The notes under the pieces: model-generated | The model's database searches: none | Told to the model about the DNA's origin: nothing | What the model saw: the letters and a program-made list of their open reading frames with translations, nothing else | Position numbers and translations under genes: made by a program | In this document: in pieces, positions 17,218-26,677 of the stretch | Position numbering within the stretch: the stretch's first letter is position 1 | How the letters are laid out: the number at the start of each line of letters is the position of its first letter | Source of the DNA: Bacteroidales bacterium | Lineage (GTDB): Bacteria > Bacteroidota > Bacteroidia > Bacteroidales > P3 | Length of the DNA: 64,000 nt | Direction: 5' to 3' | NCBI GenBank assembly: GCA_017616895.1 | Contig: JAFZXE010000012.1 | Coordinates: 62,001 to 126,000, forward strand

Positions 17218-17496
17218 GGGAAGATACTTTATTGCTGAACATCAATATGTTGCAGCGGCAAGTTTTGCAAAGTCGAATACACGTATCTGTGCAATATACT
17301 GACAGACACTTTCTTGCGTATGCTTATATCAATCGGCTTCACACTACAAATATACGAATATTTTTACAATCCAACGAACACTTTCCTATAAATATTTTCT
17401 AAGATAGTTCATCGGTCGGAGTGAAGAAAACGAGAAGAAAATCTATTGTGCCGTATTCGGCAATCACGAGCGGTCGAAAGCTCTCAGAGGCGGTTT

Positions 17497-17590
17497 CGTG
17501 CCGGAGGCACGTTATTCTATTAACCCCACACCAAGCGAAGCGCGGTGTGGGGAAAACGAGCAGAAAAGCGACAGCGTGTCGGCGACACGC
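17497..17590. other. Cluster of three perfect hairpins
   Basis: CGTGCC-GGA-GGCACG (17497-17511), CCCCACACC-11 nt-GGTGTGGGG (17524-17552) and GCGTGTCG-G-CGACACGC (17574-17590) lie within 95 bp. The second loop carries AAGCGAAGCG. GAAAACGAGNAGAAAA occurs at 17426 and 17552. Either a structured RNA or nested repeat insertions. Confidence 0.6.
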
Positions 17591-17644
17591 AACAATCGGA
17601 CATACCCGTACAGCCAGCCCCTGCCCCCCAGCCCCTAATCGCCC

Positions 17645-17657
17645 GTGCGGCCAGCAC
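17645..17657 (-). repeat. Palindromic element, isolated degenerate copy
   Basis: On the minus strand GGTGCTGGCCGCACGGGCGATTA keeps the GTGC/GCAC stem and the GGGCGATTA tail of the stop-adjacent element, but no recognisable gene ends here. It may mark a decayed gene. Confidence 0.6.
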
Positions 17658-17813
17658 CCGAGTTCGGTTGGCAGCCCTCTAGCCCCTCTAGTAATTCTAG
17701 TAAATCTAGTCCCTCTAGTAATTCTAGCCCCCTCTAACAAAATACCCCGATTCCCCCGACGGCAATCGCCGTACGGAAAAATCGGGTCAAGGTATGATTA
17801 ACAATTAATCCGG

Positions 17814-20150
17814 TCAATCCTTAACCAAACGCACCGACCGACCGCCGCTGCGACCGCCTATGTTCATGTCCAGTTCAGATTCGTAGAAGTTCATGCAGTA
17901 AGCGTAGTTCTCATTGTTGTGCGTACTCGTCCAATAGTCGCCGACTGTACCTGCGCGGCTCACCCCCGTACCGTTGCGGTAGCCCGCAGCAGGGAGGAAT
18001 ATCGCGCCGGCCGTCTCCAGTGCCGTCCACTGTTCTGTAGTATATGTATTGTCTGTAAAATCGGCATCCGCCGTGTTTATACTCACTAATTCATTTACTC
18101 CCGTAGGCATAGTAAAGCTGTCGGGAAGAATTATCACGCCGGCAATGTCGCCTACAGTCGCAACAGCATACCTCGCATTCGCCGTTCCACCCACAGTCGA
18201 TGCACTCCTCGTATTCAACAGATACTCCCACTCGTCACTTGTCAACGTGCGCCACATCCCAGCCTGGTTGCCGCCATTGCTGATGGCGTTATACACACCC
18301 CAGTCAGCGTTGGCATACGCTCCAGTCAGGCTGTTCGTATAACTGCCGCCAGGATAATAATCGCTGCTCGTTTCACTCGTCGCCCACGGCTGATACGCAT
18401 TCGCCCCGCTGTTCCATCCGCTCGTGCCCCAGCCAAACAGGTCTATCCACCCGTTGTAACTCGAAGAGATATTGCTGTTGTCCTCGCCGACATAATCATA
18501 TTGGTTCTCCGCAAACCGCCAAGTGTCCTGCGCCGCGTTGTACTGAAGGTTCCCCTTCGAGAAATGCACTGCCGTTCCCTCTCCAACCGAGAACCCCTTC
18601 AACGAAGCCCCATTCGTATCGAACGCCTCCACCGTCGCCTCAGTTGTATGTGTGCCACTCCTCACCGCGCGCACCGACAGTCCGTTGAAACGGTCTGTTT
18701 TACCCCCATTCCAATACGCAGTGTCATTAAAGTTAGTCATCTCGATTAACCCTATTTGACACATTATAGGAGTAAGAAATGATGACCAGTAAGCACCTCC
18801 CTCACCGGCACCCGAGAGCCCTTGATGCCAGTCATTCGTTACATATCCTCCGGCTGCAGGGAAGAAAAGCGTTTTGCCATTTGTGTTGCTGGTGAATTGG
18901 AATCCATTTACCCCATTCAGCGTAGTCCATTCCATGGTGCTGTATTCCATCATTTCCATCCATTCATCATACGTTGGGGTTCGAGCGTTTCTGCCCAACG
19001 CTGCGGTGGAGGCATCGTCGCCAGGCTCAAGAACGGTCAAAGTGTCGCTGTAGCCGTTGAGTCCAAGCGACTCGCTATTGCAATATTTGGTTAGCGAGTC
19101 ACTCGCTCTTCCGTATTTATAGTTACTCCAGCTGTAATCAGGTTTCGGCTTTGTCTCACCCCAGGCGAAATAATCGCCATATTCCTCCGGTCGCGTGGCC
19201 CCCACGTTGCAGGAGTACCACAGCGTCCCGCTCGGCAGCCCCAGGTTCACCCACGTACCTCTTGTCTTGTTCCTCCCCGGCGCCACCCTCCTCACCAGTC
19301 GTACCGAAGCCATCGCTCTATTGTTTACGTCCATAAGCATAAAATCGTCGAAACTATACAACAGAACATTAATGTTAGGCGATGCGGCGGTACTTGTCCA
19401 ATAGAAGCCACCTTGGTTGCTCGCACCGTATTCAGTACCATTGGTACTTCCGGCGGCCGGCAGAAATACCGCTCCGGCGGTCTCCATCTTCTCCCACTCG
19501 GCAAAGGTGTATGAATTAAAGGAAAATTGGCTTCCACCCCCAGCTGTATAACGGCACCCTGTCGGAAGCACCCACTCGTCGGGCAACAGCAGCATTCCAT
19601 TATATACACCGCCTATGCACGCCACGCTCCACTTGCCTTGTCTTTTCATGTTGTCACCCAACAGATACTCCCATTCGTCCTTCGTCAGCGTCCGCCACAT
19701 GCCCGCATATTTCCCTCCGTTCTCAATCTTGTTGTATATCCCCCAGTCGGCGTTGGCGTAAGCACCCGTGAGACTGCTTGTGGTAGAACCGTCCAAAAAA
19801 TCACCCGTATTTGATGTGCTCCACGGCTGATAGGCCGTCGCTCCGCTGTTCCATCCACTCGTCCCCCATCCGAAAATGTCAATCCAGCCGTCATAGTCTT
19901 GCGCTATATTGGTATTGTCGCCGCAGGCGAAGTTATACTGCCTCAACGCAAAACGCCACTTGTCTAGCGAGGGGTTATATTGCAGGTTGCCGCGCGAGAA
20001 CTGGACGGCCACGTTGTCCGACACCGAGAAGGTCTTTATCGACGCCCCGTTGTTGTCGAATCCTCCAGGTTGGTAGAAATCCGTCACCTGCGCCGACACC
20101 GTCGGCATAACAAATATCGCAACAAATGCAAGTAATAGAATACGTTTCAT
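17814..20150 (-). CDS. Exported protein of three major-paralogous (FISUMP/DUF1566-like) modules
   Basis: The start is at ATG 20150 (MKRILLLAFVAIFVMPTVSA), not at the longer open frame, giving 778 residues with a signal peptide. Three modules of ~230-260 residues follow. Modules 1 and 3 are near copies (GASIKTFSVSDNVAVQFSRGNLQYN and GASLKGFSVGEGTAVHFSKGNLQYN; FGWGTSGWNSGA twice; MWRTLTKDEWEYLL and MWRTLTSDEWEYLL). The middle one is the other sub-type (VNLGLPSGTLWYSCNVGA). Such modules resemble the lectin-like/FGE-type fold and are expanded in many gut Bacteroidota and Fibrobacter; function unknown. No T9SS tail is seen. Confidence 0.85.
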   Translation of the reverse strand: MKRILLLAFVAIFVMPTVSAQVTDFYQPGGFDNNGASIKTFSVSDNVAVQFSRGNLQYNPSLDKWRFALRQYNFACGDNTNIAQDYDGWIDIFGWGTSGWNSGATAYQPWSTSNTGDFLDGSTTSSLTGAYANADWGIYNKIENGGKYAGMWRTLTKDEWEYLLGDNMKRQGKWSVACIGGVYNGMLLLPDEWVLPTGCRYTAGGGSQFSFNSYTFAEWEKMETAGAVFLPAAGSTNGTEYGASNQGGFYWTSTAASPNINVLLYSFDDFMLMDVNNRAMASVRLVRRVAPGRNKTRGTWVNLGLPSGTLWYSCNVGATRPEEYGDYFAWGETKPKPDYSWSNYKYGRASDSLTKYCNSESLGLNGYSDTLTVLEPGDDASTAALGRNARTPTYDEWMEMMEYSTMEWTTLNGVNGFQFTSNTNGKTLFFPAAGGYVTNDWHQGLSGAGEGGAYWSSFLTPIMCQIGLIEMTNFNDTAYWNGGKTDRFNGLSVRAVRSGTHTTEATVEAFDTNGASLKGFSVGEGTAVHFSKGNLQYNAAQDTWRFAENQYDYVGEDNSNISSSYNGWIDLFGWGTSGWNSGANAYQPWATSETSSDYYPGGSYTNSLTGAYANADWGVYNAISNGGNQAGMWRTLTSDEWEYLLNTRSASTVGGTANARYAVATVGDIAGVIILPDSFTMPTGVNELVSINTADADFTDNTYTTEQWTALETAGAIFLPAAGYRNGTGVSRAGTVGDYWTSTHNNENYAYCMNFYESELDMNIGGRSGGRSVRLVKD

Positions 20151-20171
20151 ATACAAGTCGATTTGAATTTG

Positions 20172-20200
20172 CAAAGATACAAAAAAAAATCCCAAGCAAG
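20172..20200 (-). promoter_or_regulatory. Probable promoter of the three-module protein
   Basis: TATCTTTG (20179-20172) matches the -7 box and a CTTG lies 17 bp upstream. It is 22 bp before the ATG at 20150, supporting that start rather than the longer frame. Confidence 0.6.
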
Positions 20201-20228
20201 ACATTCTTGCCCGGGTAAGTGTCTTTTT

Positions 20229-20411
20229 CACCTTCACATCTTAACATCTTAACACCTTAACATCTTAACACCTTAACATCTTAACACCTCAACATCTTAA
20301 CACCTCAACATCTTCACACCTCAACATCTTAACACCTTCACATCTTAACACCTCAACATCTTAACACCTTAACATCTTAACACCTCAACATCTTAACACC
20401 TCAACACCTTA
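20229..20411. repeat. 180-bp array of 8-bp units (TYAACAYC)
   Basis: About 22 consecutive units alternating mainly between TTAACATC, TTAACACC, TCAACATC and TTCACACC fill the entire space between the barrel gene and the promoter of the three-module gene. The array reaches the stop codon of the barrel gene. Confidence 0.9.
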
Positions 20412-21257
20412 ATAATAGTAGTAGTCGTATGACGTCTTACCCTTCAGCGGGAACATCCAGCAGAACTTCAGCGTATAGGTCAGGTCGAAGTATCGGTTGC
20501 TGTCCTTACCCCTCAGCCCCGCCAGTTGGTCTATTGTGTATTCCCTCGTTGACTTCATCCAGCTCTGCGACAGTTCGAAGGTGAAGTAGAAGTTCACCAG
20601 ATTCAGGTTGTTGCTCATAAACCAGTATCCAATCCCTTCGGTCAGCACGCCGCCCATCCGTTGGTGGTCGTACAGTTTGGCGTAGGCGTCGTCAATCTGA
20701 GGCGCCTGCACCTCGTTCAGGTTGAATATCGTCTGCTGCTGTATCCAGCCGCCGCTCAGTTTCACCAGTATGCCCGAGTTCGGGTTCTTCTTCGACACCC
20801 TGAATATCTTGCCGGCTCCGGCCCTCACGCTGAACCCTCGGTTGTAGCACGTCACTACCGCATCAGTTCCGTTGGTTCCTATGATGATGCTGTCGCGCGT
20901 AAACAGGTCGGCCATCCTCAGGTTGCGGCTTCTCAGGTTGTCGCTTCCGAAGAAAAAGTCCCCATCCAGAAACACCAGCCAGTTAGACTTGTACTTGTAT
21001 ATCCCGTTCAATCCGAAATTCAGGAACGGAAACTTATACAAGTCGTACATCGTTGTGTATTGCGCCTTCGTGCCGTCGGGTGCCTTGCCGAACGACCCGC
21101 CCGGCGACGGGAACACCGTCCCGAAGTTGAATCCCACGATATGACACTCCATCGTGTCCTGTGTGAGTTTCTCTTGAGCATTGCCGTTAAAAGAAATCGC
21201 CATCATAACAATGATGGCTAATCCTAAAGAGTTACCAATATGTCTATTAACCTTCAC
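20409..21257 (-). CDS. Outer-membrane beta-barrel protein of unknown function
   Basis: 282 residues with a signal peptide (about 1-27, ending FNGNA). The rest alternates polar and aromatic residues as in a beta-barrel: repeated two-residue periodic strands such as NWLVFLDGDFFFG, FSVRAGAGKIF, ILVKLSGGWIQQQ and LNLVNFYFTFELSQSW. The tail is KGKTSYDYYYY. It probably sits in the outer membrane with 8-12 strands. Not assigned to a named family. The open frame starts within a run of repeats, with ATG 21257 as a good start. Confidence 0.7.
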   Translation of the reverse strand: MKVNRHIGNSLGLAIIVMMAISFNGNAQEKLTQDTMECHIVGFNFGTVFPSPGGSFGKAPDGTKAQYTTMYDLYKFPFLNFGLNGIYKYKSNWLVFLDGDFFFGSDNLRSRNLRMADLFTRDSIIIGTNGTDAVVTCYNRGFSVRAGAGKIFRVSKKNPNSGILVKLSGGWIQQQTIFNLNEVQAPQIDDAYAKLYDHQRMGGVLTEGIGYWFMSNNLNLVNFYFTFELSQSWMKSTREYTIDQLAGLRGKDSNRYFDLTYTLKFCWMFPLKGKTSYDYYYY

Positions 21258-21325
21258 AATTCACGAATTTAAAATATCACTCCTCACAAATCACAGCTCA
21301 CAAATCACAGTTCACAGTTCACAGT
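21258..21325. repeat. Heptad array of TCACAGT words
   Basis: CTCACAAATCACAG followed by AGTTCACAG-type 7-bp units at 21281-21328 lie between the alkaline phosphatase stop and the barrel gene start. Confidence 0.75.
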
Positions 21326-22429
21326 TCACTTAAACATCGCCCGCCAGATAAGGTCGGGAATGTCAATGTTTTGGTGAATTCCAGTGAAGTTCTGTGCGTA
21401 GGGACCGTATGCGAATACTGGCACCATGACGCCGGTGTGTCCGCCGGTTGAAAAGTTGTATTCGTTCTTGCCGCGATCCAGGTCGCCGTCGGGTAGCGAA
21501 AGTCCGCCTGTCTCGTGGTCGGCGGTAACGACTACAAGGGTGTTGCCGTCTTTCTCGGCCCAGTCAAGAACAATCTTCAGCATCTTTTCAAAGTCTTCCA
21601 TCTCTGCGCGGAGATGTTTGAAATCGTTGTTGTGACAAGCCCAGTCAATCTGCGAACCCTCAATCATAAGCATGAATCCGTCCTTCGATTTTTTCAGTAA
21701 ATCCAGAGCTTTCTTCACGCTGCGGCTCAGCATATCGTCGCGAGCGTCGGCGGCTGCGGGGTCTCCGTCGGTCAGCAGTGCACACAATGGGCCTTTTTTA
21801 GTCATCTCCATAGCCTCCATTGTGAATGCTAAGGTGTAGCCTCTATTGGCTAGAGTGTCGAGTGGTGACTTGCCGTCCTCTCGGTTGTCTGGTAGGAAAT
21901 GGTCGCGGTCGCCGCCAATCATCACATCAAACGGGGCTTTGGCCAGCTGCATGCTTATCGTGTCGAAACTCTTGCGGTCTCTCACATGGGCGTAGGTGCT
22001 TGCGGGTGTGGCGTCAAGAACGCTGCTCGTCACAACGAATCCGACCTTTTTGTTTTTCTTGGTGGCTCGCTCGAGCATTGAGCAGTATGCCTTGCCGTCG
22101 CTCGACATGCCTACATGGTGGTTATCTACCTTGTGCATCGTCATAAGTGCTGTTCCGCCGGCTCCCGAGTCGGTGGTGTACTTGTTGGCTGAATAAGTAC
22201 GCGAGAATCCCGTGTAGGGGAATCTCAGAAACTGCGACTTGCCTTTCTGCACTACAATCGAGCTATAGACATGGCTCACCCCCATACCGTCACCCACAAT
22301 ATATATTACGTTCTTAGGACGTTTGTTCTTGTTTTTGCAGGCGTTGGCTTCGGGCATCACCATCGCCATCAGTACTATCACCATCACCGCCCTCAGGGCA
22401 TACTTCACATAGCGGTTTCCGTGTTTCAT
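21326..22429 (-). CDS. phoA: Alkaline phosphatase, exported
   Basis: 367 residues of the alkaline phosphatase superfamily, hydrolysing phosphate monoesters outside the inner membrane with two zinc and one magnesium ion. Visible are an N-terminal export signal ending near PEANAC, the first metal Asp in IVGDGMG, the nucleophile Ser88 in TTDSGAGGTA, the metal-binding region EGSQIDWACHNND and the ADHETGG segment, and a final metal His in STGGHTG. A Cys at the cleavage point could be lipidated, but the lipobox is weak. It is shorter than E. coli PhoA, like many Bacteroidota members. Confidence 0.93.
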   Translation of the reverse strand: MKHGNRYVKYALRAVMVIVLMAMVMPEANACKNKNKRPKNVIYIVGDGMGVSHVYSSIVVQKGKSQFLRFPYTGFSRTYSANKYTTDSGAGGTALMTMHKVDNHHVGMSSDGKAYCSMLERATKKNKKVGFVVTSSVLDATPASTYAHVRDRKSFDTISMQLAKAPFDVMIGGDRDHFLPDNREDGKSPLDTLANRGYTLAFTMEAMEMTKKGPLCALLTDGDPAAADARDDMLSRSVKKALDLLKKSKDGFMLMIEGSQIDWACHNNDFKHLRAEMEDFEKMLKIVLDWAEKDGNTLVVVTADHETGGLSLPDGDLDRGKNEYNFSTGGHTGVMVPVFAYGPYAQNFTGIHQNIDIPDLIWRAMFK

Positions 22430-22467
22430 CTTTTTTTTAGTATTTTTGCAGCGTTTATTGGAAAGTG

Positions 22468-22475
22468 CAAAGTTA
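22468..22475 (-). promoter_or_regulatory. Promoter -7 box of phoA
   Basis: TAACTTTG on the minus strand, 38 bp before the phoA ATG, matches TAnnTTTG. No clear -33 TTTG was found. Confidence 0.5.
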
Positions 22476-22671
22476 CGTATTTTATTTGATAATTAACATT
22501 ATATACGAAAAAAAACAATTTCTGTTTCATTTCCCCCAATTTCAAATAAATCCGAATATATCTTAGTGGTGTTGATAAATGGTTAAATATCAAGTGGTTG
22601 TGTGGGTGTGTAAAAAACAAGAAACTAAAAACTAATAACTTAAAACTGAAAGTTTAAAACTTAAAAATAAT

Positions 22672-24144
22672 ATGGCTAAGGATTTTGTAAAACGCTCTGA
22701 AAACTATTCTGAATGGTACAACGAATTAGTCGTTCGTGCCGACCTCGCTGAAAATTCAGCCGTTCGTGGTTGCATGGTTATCAAACCATACGGTTATGCT
22801 ATCTGGGAAAAGATGCAGCGCGCCCTCGACGATATGTTCAAGGCTACGGGTCACTCCAACGCCTATTTCCCGCTCTTCATCCCCAAGTCGTTCCTCAGCC
22901 GTGAGGCCGACCATGTTGAAGGCTTTGCCAAAGAGTGCGCTGTTGTCACTCACTACCGTCTCAAGACCAATCCCGACGGTTCGGGTGTGGTCGTTGACCC
23001 TGAGGCCGAGCTCGAAGAACCGCTCATCGTGCGCCCCACTTCCGAGACAATCATCTGGAGCACTTATAAGAACTGGGTCAAGTCATATCGTGACCTGCCT
23101 ATCCTCTGCAACCAGTGGGCCAACGTCGTCCGTTGGGAGATGCGTACCCGCATGTTCCTCCGCACCGCCGAGTTCCTCTGGCAGGAAGGTCATACCGCTC
23201 ACGCCACCAAAGAGGAGGCTGAGGCTGAAGCTCAGCGTATGTTGGATGTTTATGCCGACTTCGCAGAAAACTGGATGGCCGTTCCTGTGGTAAAGGGTAC
23301 CAAGTCACCCAACGAGCGTTTCGCAGGAGCTCTCGACACCTATTGCATCGAAGCTCTTATGCAGGACGGAAAGGCTCTGCAGGCCGGCACCTCGCACTTC
23401 CTCGGCCAGAACTTCGCCAAGGCTTTCGACGTTCAATTTCTCAATAACGAGAACAAACTGGAATATGTCTGGGCAACTTCATGGGGTGTCTCCACTCGAC
23501 TTATGGGTGCTCTCATCATGACTCACTCCGACGACAACGGTCTTGTGCTGCCTCCCAAGTTGGCTCCAATCCAGGTGGCTATCGTACCTATCAGCAAGAG
23601 CGACGAGCAGATGGCTATGGTCGATGCCAAAGTCGCTCCAATTGTCGAGGCTCTCAAGTCTAAAGGCATCAGCGTGAAATATGATAACCGTCCTGAATAT
23701 AAGCCAGGTTGGAAGTTCACCGAATACGAGTTCAAGGGCGTGCCCGTCCGCCTCGCCATTGGTCAGCGTGACCTTGAGAACGGCACCTGTGAAGTCTGCC
23801 GTCGCGACACCCTAGAGAAAGTCACCATGCCTATCGACGGCATCGTGGAGCACATAGAACAGCTGTTGACTGACATTCAGGCTAACCTATTCAAGAAAGC
23901 CGCCGACTTCCGTACAGCTCAAACCCGCAAGGTCGATTCTTGGGATGACTTCAAACGCGAAATCGAGAAGGGTGGCTACCTGCTCTGCCATTGGGATGGC
24001 ACCACCGAGACGGAGGAGGCGGTCAAGGCCGAAACCAAGGCTACCATACGCTGCATCCCGTTTGATGCTCCTGCCGAGGAAGGCAAATGCGTCTATAGCG
24101 GCAAGCCCAGCCATCGCCGTGTGATTTTCGCAAGGGCATATTAA
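22672..24144 (+). CDS. proS: Prolyl-tRNA synthetase, archaeal/eukaryote-like type
   Basis: 490 residues; charges tRNA-Pro with proline. Class II motifs are visible: motif 2 in [27 protein letters not shown], and motif 3 within the [18 protein letters not shown] segment (usually G.S.R). The anticodon-binding domain runs from about 300 to 395, and a C-terminal zinc-type domain ends in the near-invariant RAY. It lacks the editing insertion of the E. coli type. ATG 22672 follows an ACTTAAAA-type heptad array. A terminator follows the gene. Confidence 0.96.
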   Translation: MAKDFVKRSENYSEWYNELVVRADLAENSAVRGCMVIKPYGYAIWEKMQRALDDMFKATGHSNAYFPLFIPKSFLSREADHVEGFAKECAVVTHYRLKTNPDGSGVVVDPEAELEEPLIVRPTSETIIWSTYKNWVKSYRDLPILCNQWANVVRWEMRTRMFLRTAEFLWQEGHTAHATKEEAEAEAQRMLDVYADFAENWMAVPVVKGTKSPNERFAGALDTYCIEALMQDGKALQAGTSHFLGQNFAKAFDVQFLNNENKLEYVWATSWGVSTRLMGALIMTHSDDNGLVLPPKLAPIQVAIVPISKSDEQMAMVDAKVAPIVEALKSKGISVKYDNRPEYKPGWKFTEYEFKGVPVRLAIGQRDLENGTCEVCRRDTLEKVTMPIDGIVEHIEQLLTDIQANLFKKAADFRTAQTRKVDSWDDFKREIEKGGYLLCHWDGTTETEEAVKAETKATIRCIPFDAPAEEGKCVYSGKPSHRRVIFARAY

Positions 24145-24161
24145 TACGACACTTATTCATC

Positions 24162-24198
24162 AAAACCACTCTTCTAAACAGGGTAGGGGAGTGGTTTT
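24162..24198 (+). terminator. Intrinsic terminator after proS
   Basis: AAAACCACTC (24162-24171) pairs with GAGTGGTTTT (24189-24198) around a 17-nt loop, followed by CTTTATT, 17 bp after the proS stop codon. Confidence 0.85.
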
Positions 24199-24216
24199 CT
24201 TTATTCAAACCAATTT

Positions 24217-25350
24217 ATGAAACACCTACTTTTTCTCTTATCGTTTTTGTCGCTAGCCCTCTCTGCCAGTTCACAGAGTTTTCTGTCGCGCCTTTTAACC
24301 CCCAAGTCTTCACTCCACGCCGATACCATCGGCGACCTTCCTCCTCAAGTCGAGGGTACTTCGTCTCTCTTCTTCTTAGAAGGGCAGTATTGGACTTGTA
24401 ACGACCACGGACAGCTCACTCTCTACGCTCTCGACACCACCACCGCCGCCATTGTTGACTCTATCACGTTGGCACCATATATATATGATATGGAGGAAGT
24501 CTCTCAGGATGACGACTACCTCTATTTTGGCGACATGGGCGACAACAATGGTGTTCGCGGCGATTTGCACATACTCCGTCTTTCCAAGTCCGCTATTCCC
24601 AGCGGCCCATTCCTTTTCGACACCATATTCTTCAGCTATCCCGAGCGTAATGAGGAAAATGCAAGGGATTTCGACTGCGAGGCATTCGTTGTCACCGACT
24701 CGACAATTATTCTCTTTACAAAGCAATGGAACAGCCATAAAACTGTATGCTACGCCATTCCTAATAGTCCTGGTATATGGCTTGCCGATAGTCTTTTCTC
24801 CCTTCCTGTCGAAGGTATGGTTACGGGTGCGTCCTATAAGCCTCGGCATCAACGACTCGTACTCTGTGGCTACAACTCTTTCTGCTCGCCATTTGTGTTT
24901 CTTGCCTATGGGTTCGAATGCAATTCGTTCAACCTAGGACAGTATCAACGCATACCGCTCTCCAACGGCATCGGATGCCAGACAGAAGCTATAGCAACCC
25001 TCGATGGCCTGCACTATTTTCTTACATGTGAGAAATTTGACCGTATGGGAGTCGTCAATCCATCTCAGTTACTCTCCCTAGACCTCACATCACAGTTCAA
25101 TATGTCCGTTACCGACATCTCGCTCGATGCCGACCGAGTCGTTGTCTATCCAAATCCTACATCCACGCGTCTCCATCTCCCGTCTGCCCAAATCAAGCGT
25201 TTCGCTTTGGTTGATATGCAGGGTCGCAAACTGTTGGAGGGCACTGATGATGAATGGATAAATCTCTACGATGTTCCATCCGCCACATACCTGTTGCATC
25301 TGACACTAAAATCAGACGCCACAAAAACAATAACAATAATCAAGCGCTAG
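24217..25350 (+). CDS. T9SS-exported protein, propeller-like, function unknown
   Basis: 377 residues with a signal peptide (about 1-20, LSASSQ) and a C-terminal type A sorting domain from about 300: VVVYPNPTSTRLHLPS, FALVDMQGRKLLEG, DVPSATYLLHLTLKS, ending in IIKR. The body contains repeated segments with short beta strands and aspartates (DDDYLYFGDMGDNNG, QDDDYLYFG type), like a beta-propeller that tracks amounts or positions; enzymatic activity is not recognised. It should be exported across the outer membrane by the PorU/PorV machinery encoded in the same window. Confidence 0.8.
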   Translation: MKHLLFLLSFLSLALSASSQSFLSRLLTPKSSLHADTIGDLPPQVEGTSSLFFLEGQYWTCNDHGQLTLYALDTTTAAIVDSITLAPYIYDMEEVSQDDDYLYFGDMGDNNGVRGDLHILRLSKSAIPSGPFLFDTIFFSYPERNEENARDFDCEAFVVTDSTIILFTKQWNSHKTVCYAIPNSPGIWLADSLFSLPVEGMVTGASYKPRHQRLVLCGYNSFCSPFVFLAYGFECNSFNLGQYQRIPLSNGIGCQTEAIATLDGLHYFLTCEKFDRMGVVNPSQLLSLDLTSQFNMSVTDISLDADRVVVYPNPTSTRLHLPSAQIKRFALVDMQGRKLLEGTDDEWINLYDVPSATYLLHLTLKSDATKTITIIKR

Positions 25351-25430
25351 CTTTATCACCCCAATAAAGCCCATCCCGATAATCCATATCGGAATCACTC
25401 TCTCTAAAAGTCTTTATAAAAAAAACGCTG

Positions 25431-25451
25431 AGTGTAGAATCATTCTACACT
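25431..25451 (-). terminator. Terminator between two convergent genes
   Basis: AGTGTAGAAT-C-ATTCTACACT is a perfect 10-bp hairpin. On the minus strand it is followed by CAGCGTTTTTTTT, making it the terminator of the TPR lipoprotein operon. A second stem CCGATA/TATCGG (25377-25392) may serve the plus-strand gene. Confidence 0.8.
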
Positions 25452-25458
25452 AAAACGG

Positions 25459-26001
25459 TCAATTATTTTCTTTCTCGGCAAGGATGGCGGCAAGTTGCTC
25501 CTCGGGTGTTACTGCACCCATGTCGAGGAGTTGTATTGTGCGTTTGAGGTCTTCGGTGAGCGGGTGGTTGGGGTAGGTGTCGATGAAGTATTGGTAGGCA
25601 GCTTTGGCATCGTCAGGTCTTTCGGCAAATTCGTAGGATTTTGCAAGTGTTAGCAAACAGTCCTCCATCCCTTCGTAGCCGCTGTATTCATCTACGACTT
25701 TTTGTGCGTTCCAGATGGCCTCGTCGAACGAGCCGACCAGGCATGCTACGTTTGCCGCCTTGTGCAGGCACACGGGGGCTAGGGAGTCATCTGGATATGT
25801 GTTAGCAAAGCTTGTGTAAAGCAGTATAATCGAATCGGCGGTGGCTGGGTCGCGGGCATAATCCAAGCCCATGGGGTCGTGGCGACTCTCGAAGTTGTCA
25901 ATCATGGCGGCAGCTTTGTCGCGCGGGCTTTGTGAGTTCTTACAGCCGACGAAAATCAGCAATACGGCTGAGGCAAGTGCCAAAATGTGTCTTGTTTTCA
26001 T
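25459..26001 (-). CDS. Lipoprotein with tetratricopeptide repeats
   Basis: 180 residues. Lipoprotein signal with lipobox FVGC at about 17-20, then two to three helical TPR-like repeats (NAQKVVDEYSGYEGMEDCLLTLAKSYEFAERPDDAKAAYQYFIDTYPNHP). The pattern resembles BamD/CpoB tetratricopeptide lipoproteins but is shorter; the partner is unknown. Probably cotranscribed with def and ruvX (56 and 62 bp spacers). Confidence 0.8.
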   Translation of the reverse strand: MKTRHILALASAVLLIFVGCKNSQSPRDKAAAMIDNFESRHDPMGLDYARDPATADSIILLYTSFANTYPDDSLAPVCLHKAANVACLVGSFDEAIWNAQKVVDEYSGYEGMEDCLLTLAKSYEFAERPDDAKAAYQYFIDTYPNHPLTEDLKRTIQLLDMGAVTPEEQLAAILAEKENN

Positions 26002-26057
26002 TGTGTTTGAAAAAAATACCGTTATTGGATTTGCAATGATTATTAGGTTGAAAGAAA

Positions 26058-26615
26058 TTAATTTCTTTTCATGCGGTACAGTGTTCGTACTTTCCCGGCC
26101 GCCACATCGTTCAGTTTGCGTTTTAGCATTGTGCGGCGCAACGAACTCAGGCGGTCGGTGAACACTTTGCCTTCAAGATGGTCGATCTCGTGTTGCGCAA
26201 TACGGGCGAACATGCCGTGTATCTCTTCTGTGTGTTCTTTGAAGTCGGCGTCGAAGTAGTGTATCACAACGCCCTCCGGACGCAATACATCCTCGTGTAT
26301 GTCGGGTATACTGAGACAACCTTCGTTGAAGAAAGTCTTCTCTCCCACGCTCTCCAGTATTTCCGGATTGATGAGGGTGTGCTCTATGGCTGTGTCTGCG
26401 TAGGTCTTGGTCTCTTCGTCGTATGGATAGTATCCAATTACCACCAGTCGAATGGAAAGACCTATCTGGGGTGCGGCCAATCCCACTCCGTCGGCTGCAT
26501 ACATGGTTTCATACATGTCTTCTATCAACTGCTTCAAATTAGGATAGTCGGCCGTTATCGGTTCTGCTTTCTTTCGTAAAACGGGGCTGCCATAGCCTAC
26601 TATTGGGTAAATCAT
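26058..26615 (-). CDS. def: Peptide deformylase
   Basis: 185 residues; removes the formyl group from the N-terminal methionine of new proteins. All three motifs are present: GVGLAAPQ (43-50), EGCLS with the metal-binding Cys100, and QHEIDH with His142 and His146 and the catalytic Glu143. Length normal. It lies downstream of ruvX on the minus strand. Confidence 0.98.
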   Translation of the reverse strand: MIYPIVGYGSPVLRKKAEPITADYPNLKQLIEDMYETMYAADGVGLAAPQIGLSIRLVVIGYYPYDEETKTYADTAIEHTLINPEILESVGEKTFFNEGCLSIPDIHEDVLRPEGVVIHYFDADFKEHTEEIHGMFARIAQHEIDHLEGKVFTDRLSSLRRTMLKRKLNDVAAGKVRTLYRMKRN

Positions 26616-26677
26616 TGTTTTTATATTGATATGGGTGATATGTGAAGATGTGAAGTGACTGATGAAATCTATAACCT

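Larger units (their letters stand above)
16623..17813. other. 1.2-kb gap without a credible gene, filled with repeats and hairpins
   Basis: Contents from left to right: a 42-bp direct repeat with palindromes (16715-16829); an 8-bp array (about 16967-17080); an 11-bp array (17099-17217); an AT-rich stretch (17330-17400); three strong hairpins (17497-17590); a palindromic element (17645-17657); and TCTAGTAAT-type words (17676-17738). Open frames of 68 and 113 codons cover repeats and have no gene-like composition. Confidence 0.75.

Noticed and set aside
17399-17740. 113-codon open frame on the minus strand
   Set aside because: Reads through hairpins and repeats; composition is not gene-like.
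16623-17813. Insertion sequence
   Set aside because: No transposase frame, no terminal inverted repeats with target duplication.
20229-20411. CRISPR-like regular repeat
   Set aside because: Units are 8 bp, contiguous, degenerate and without spacers or cas genes.
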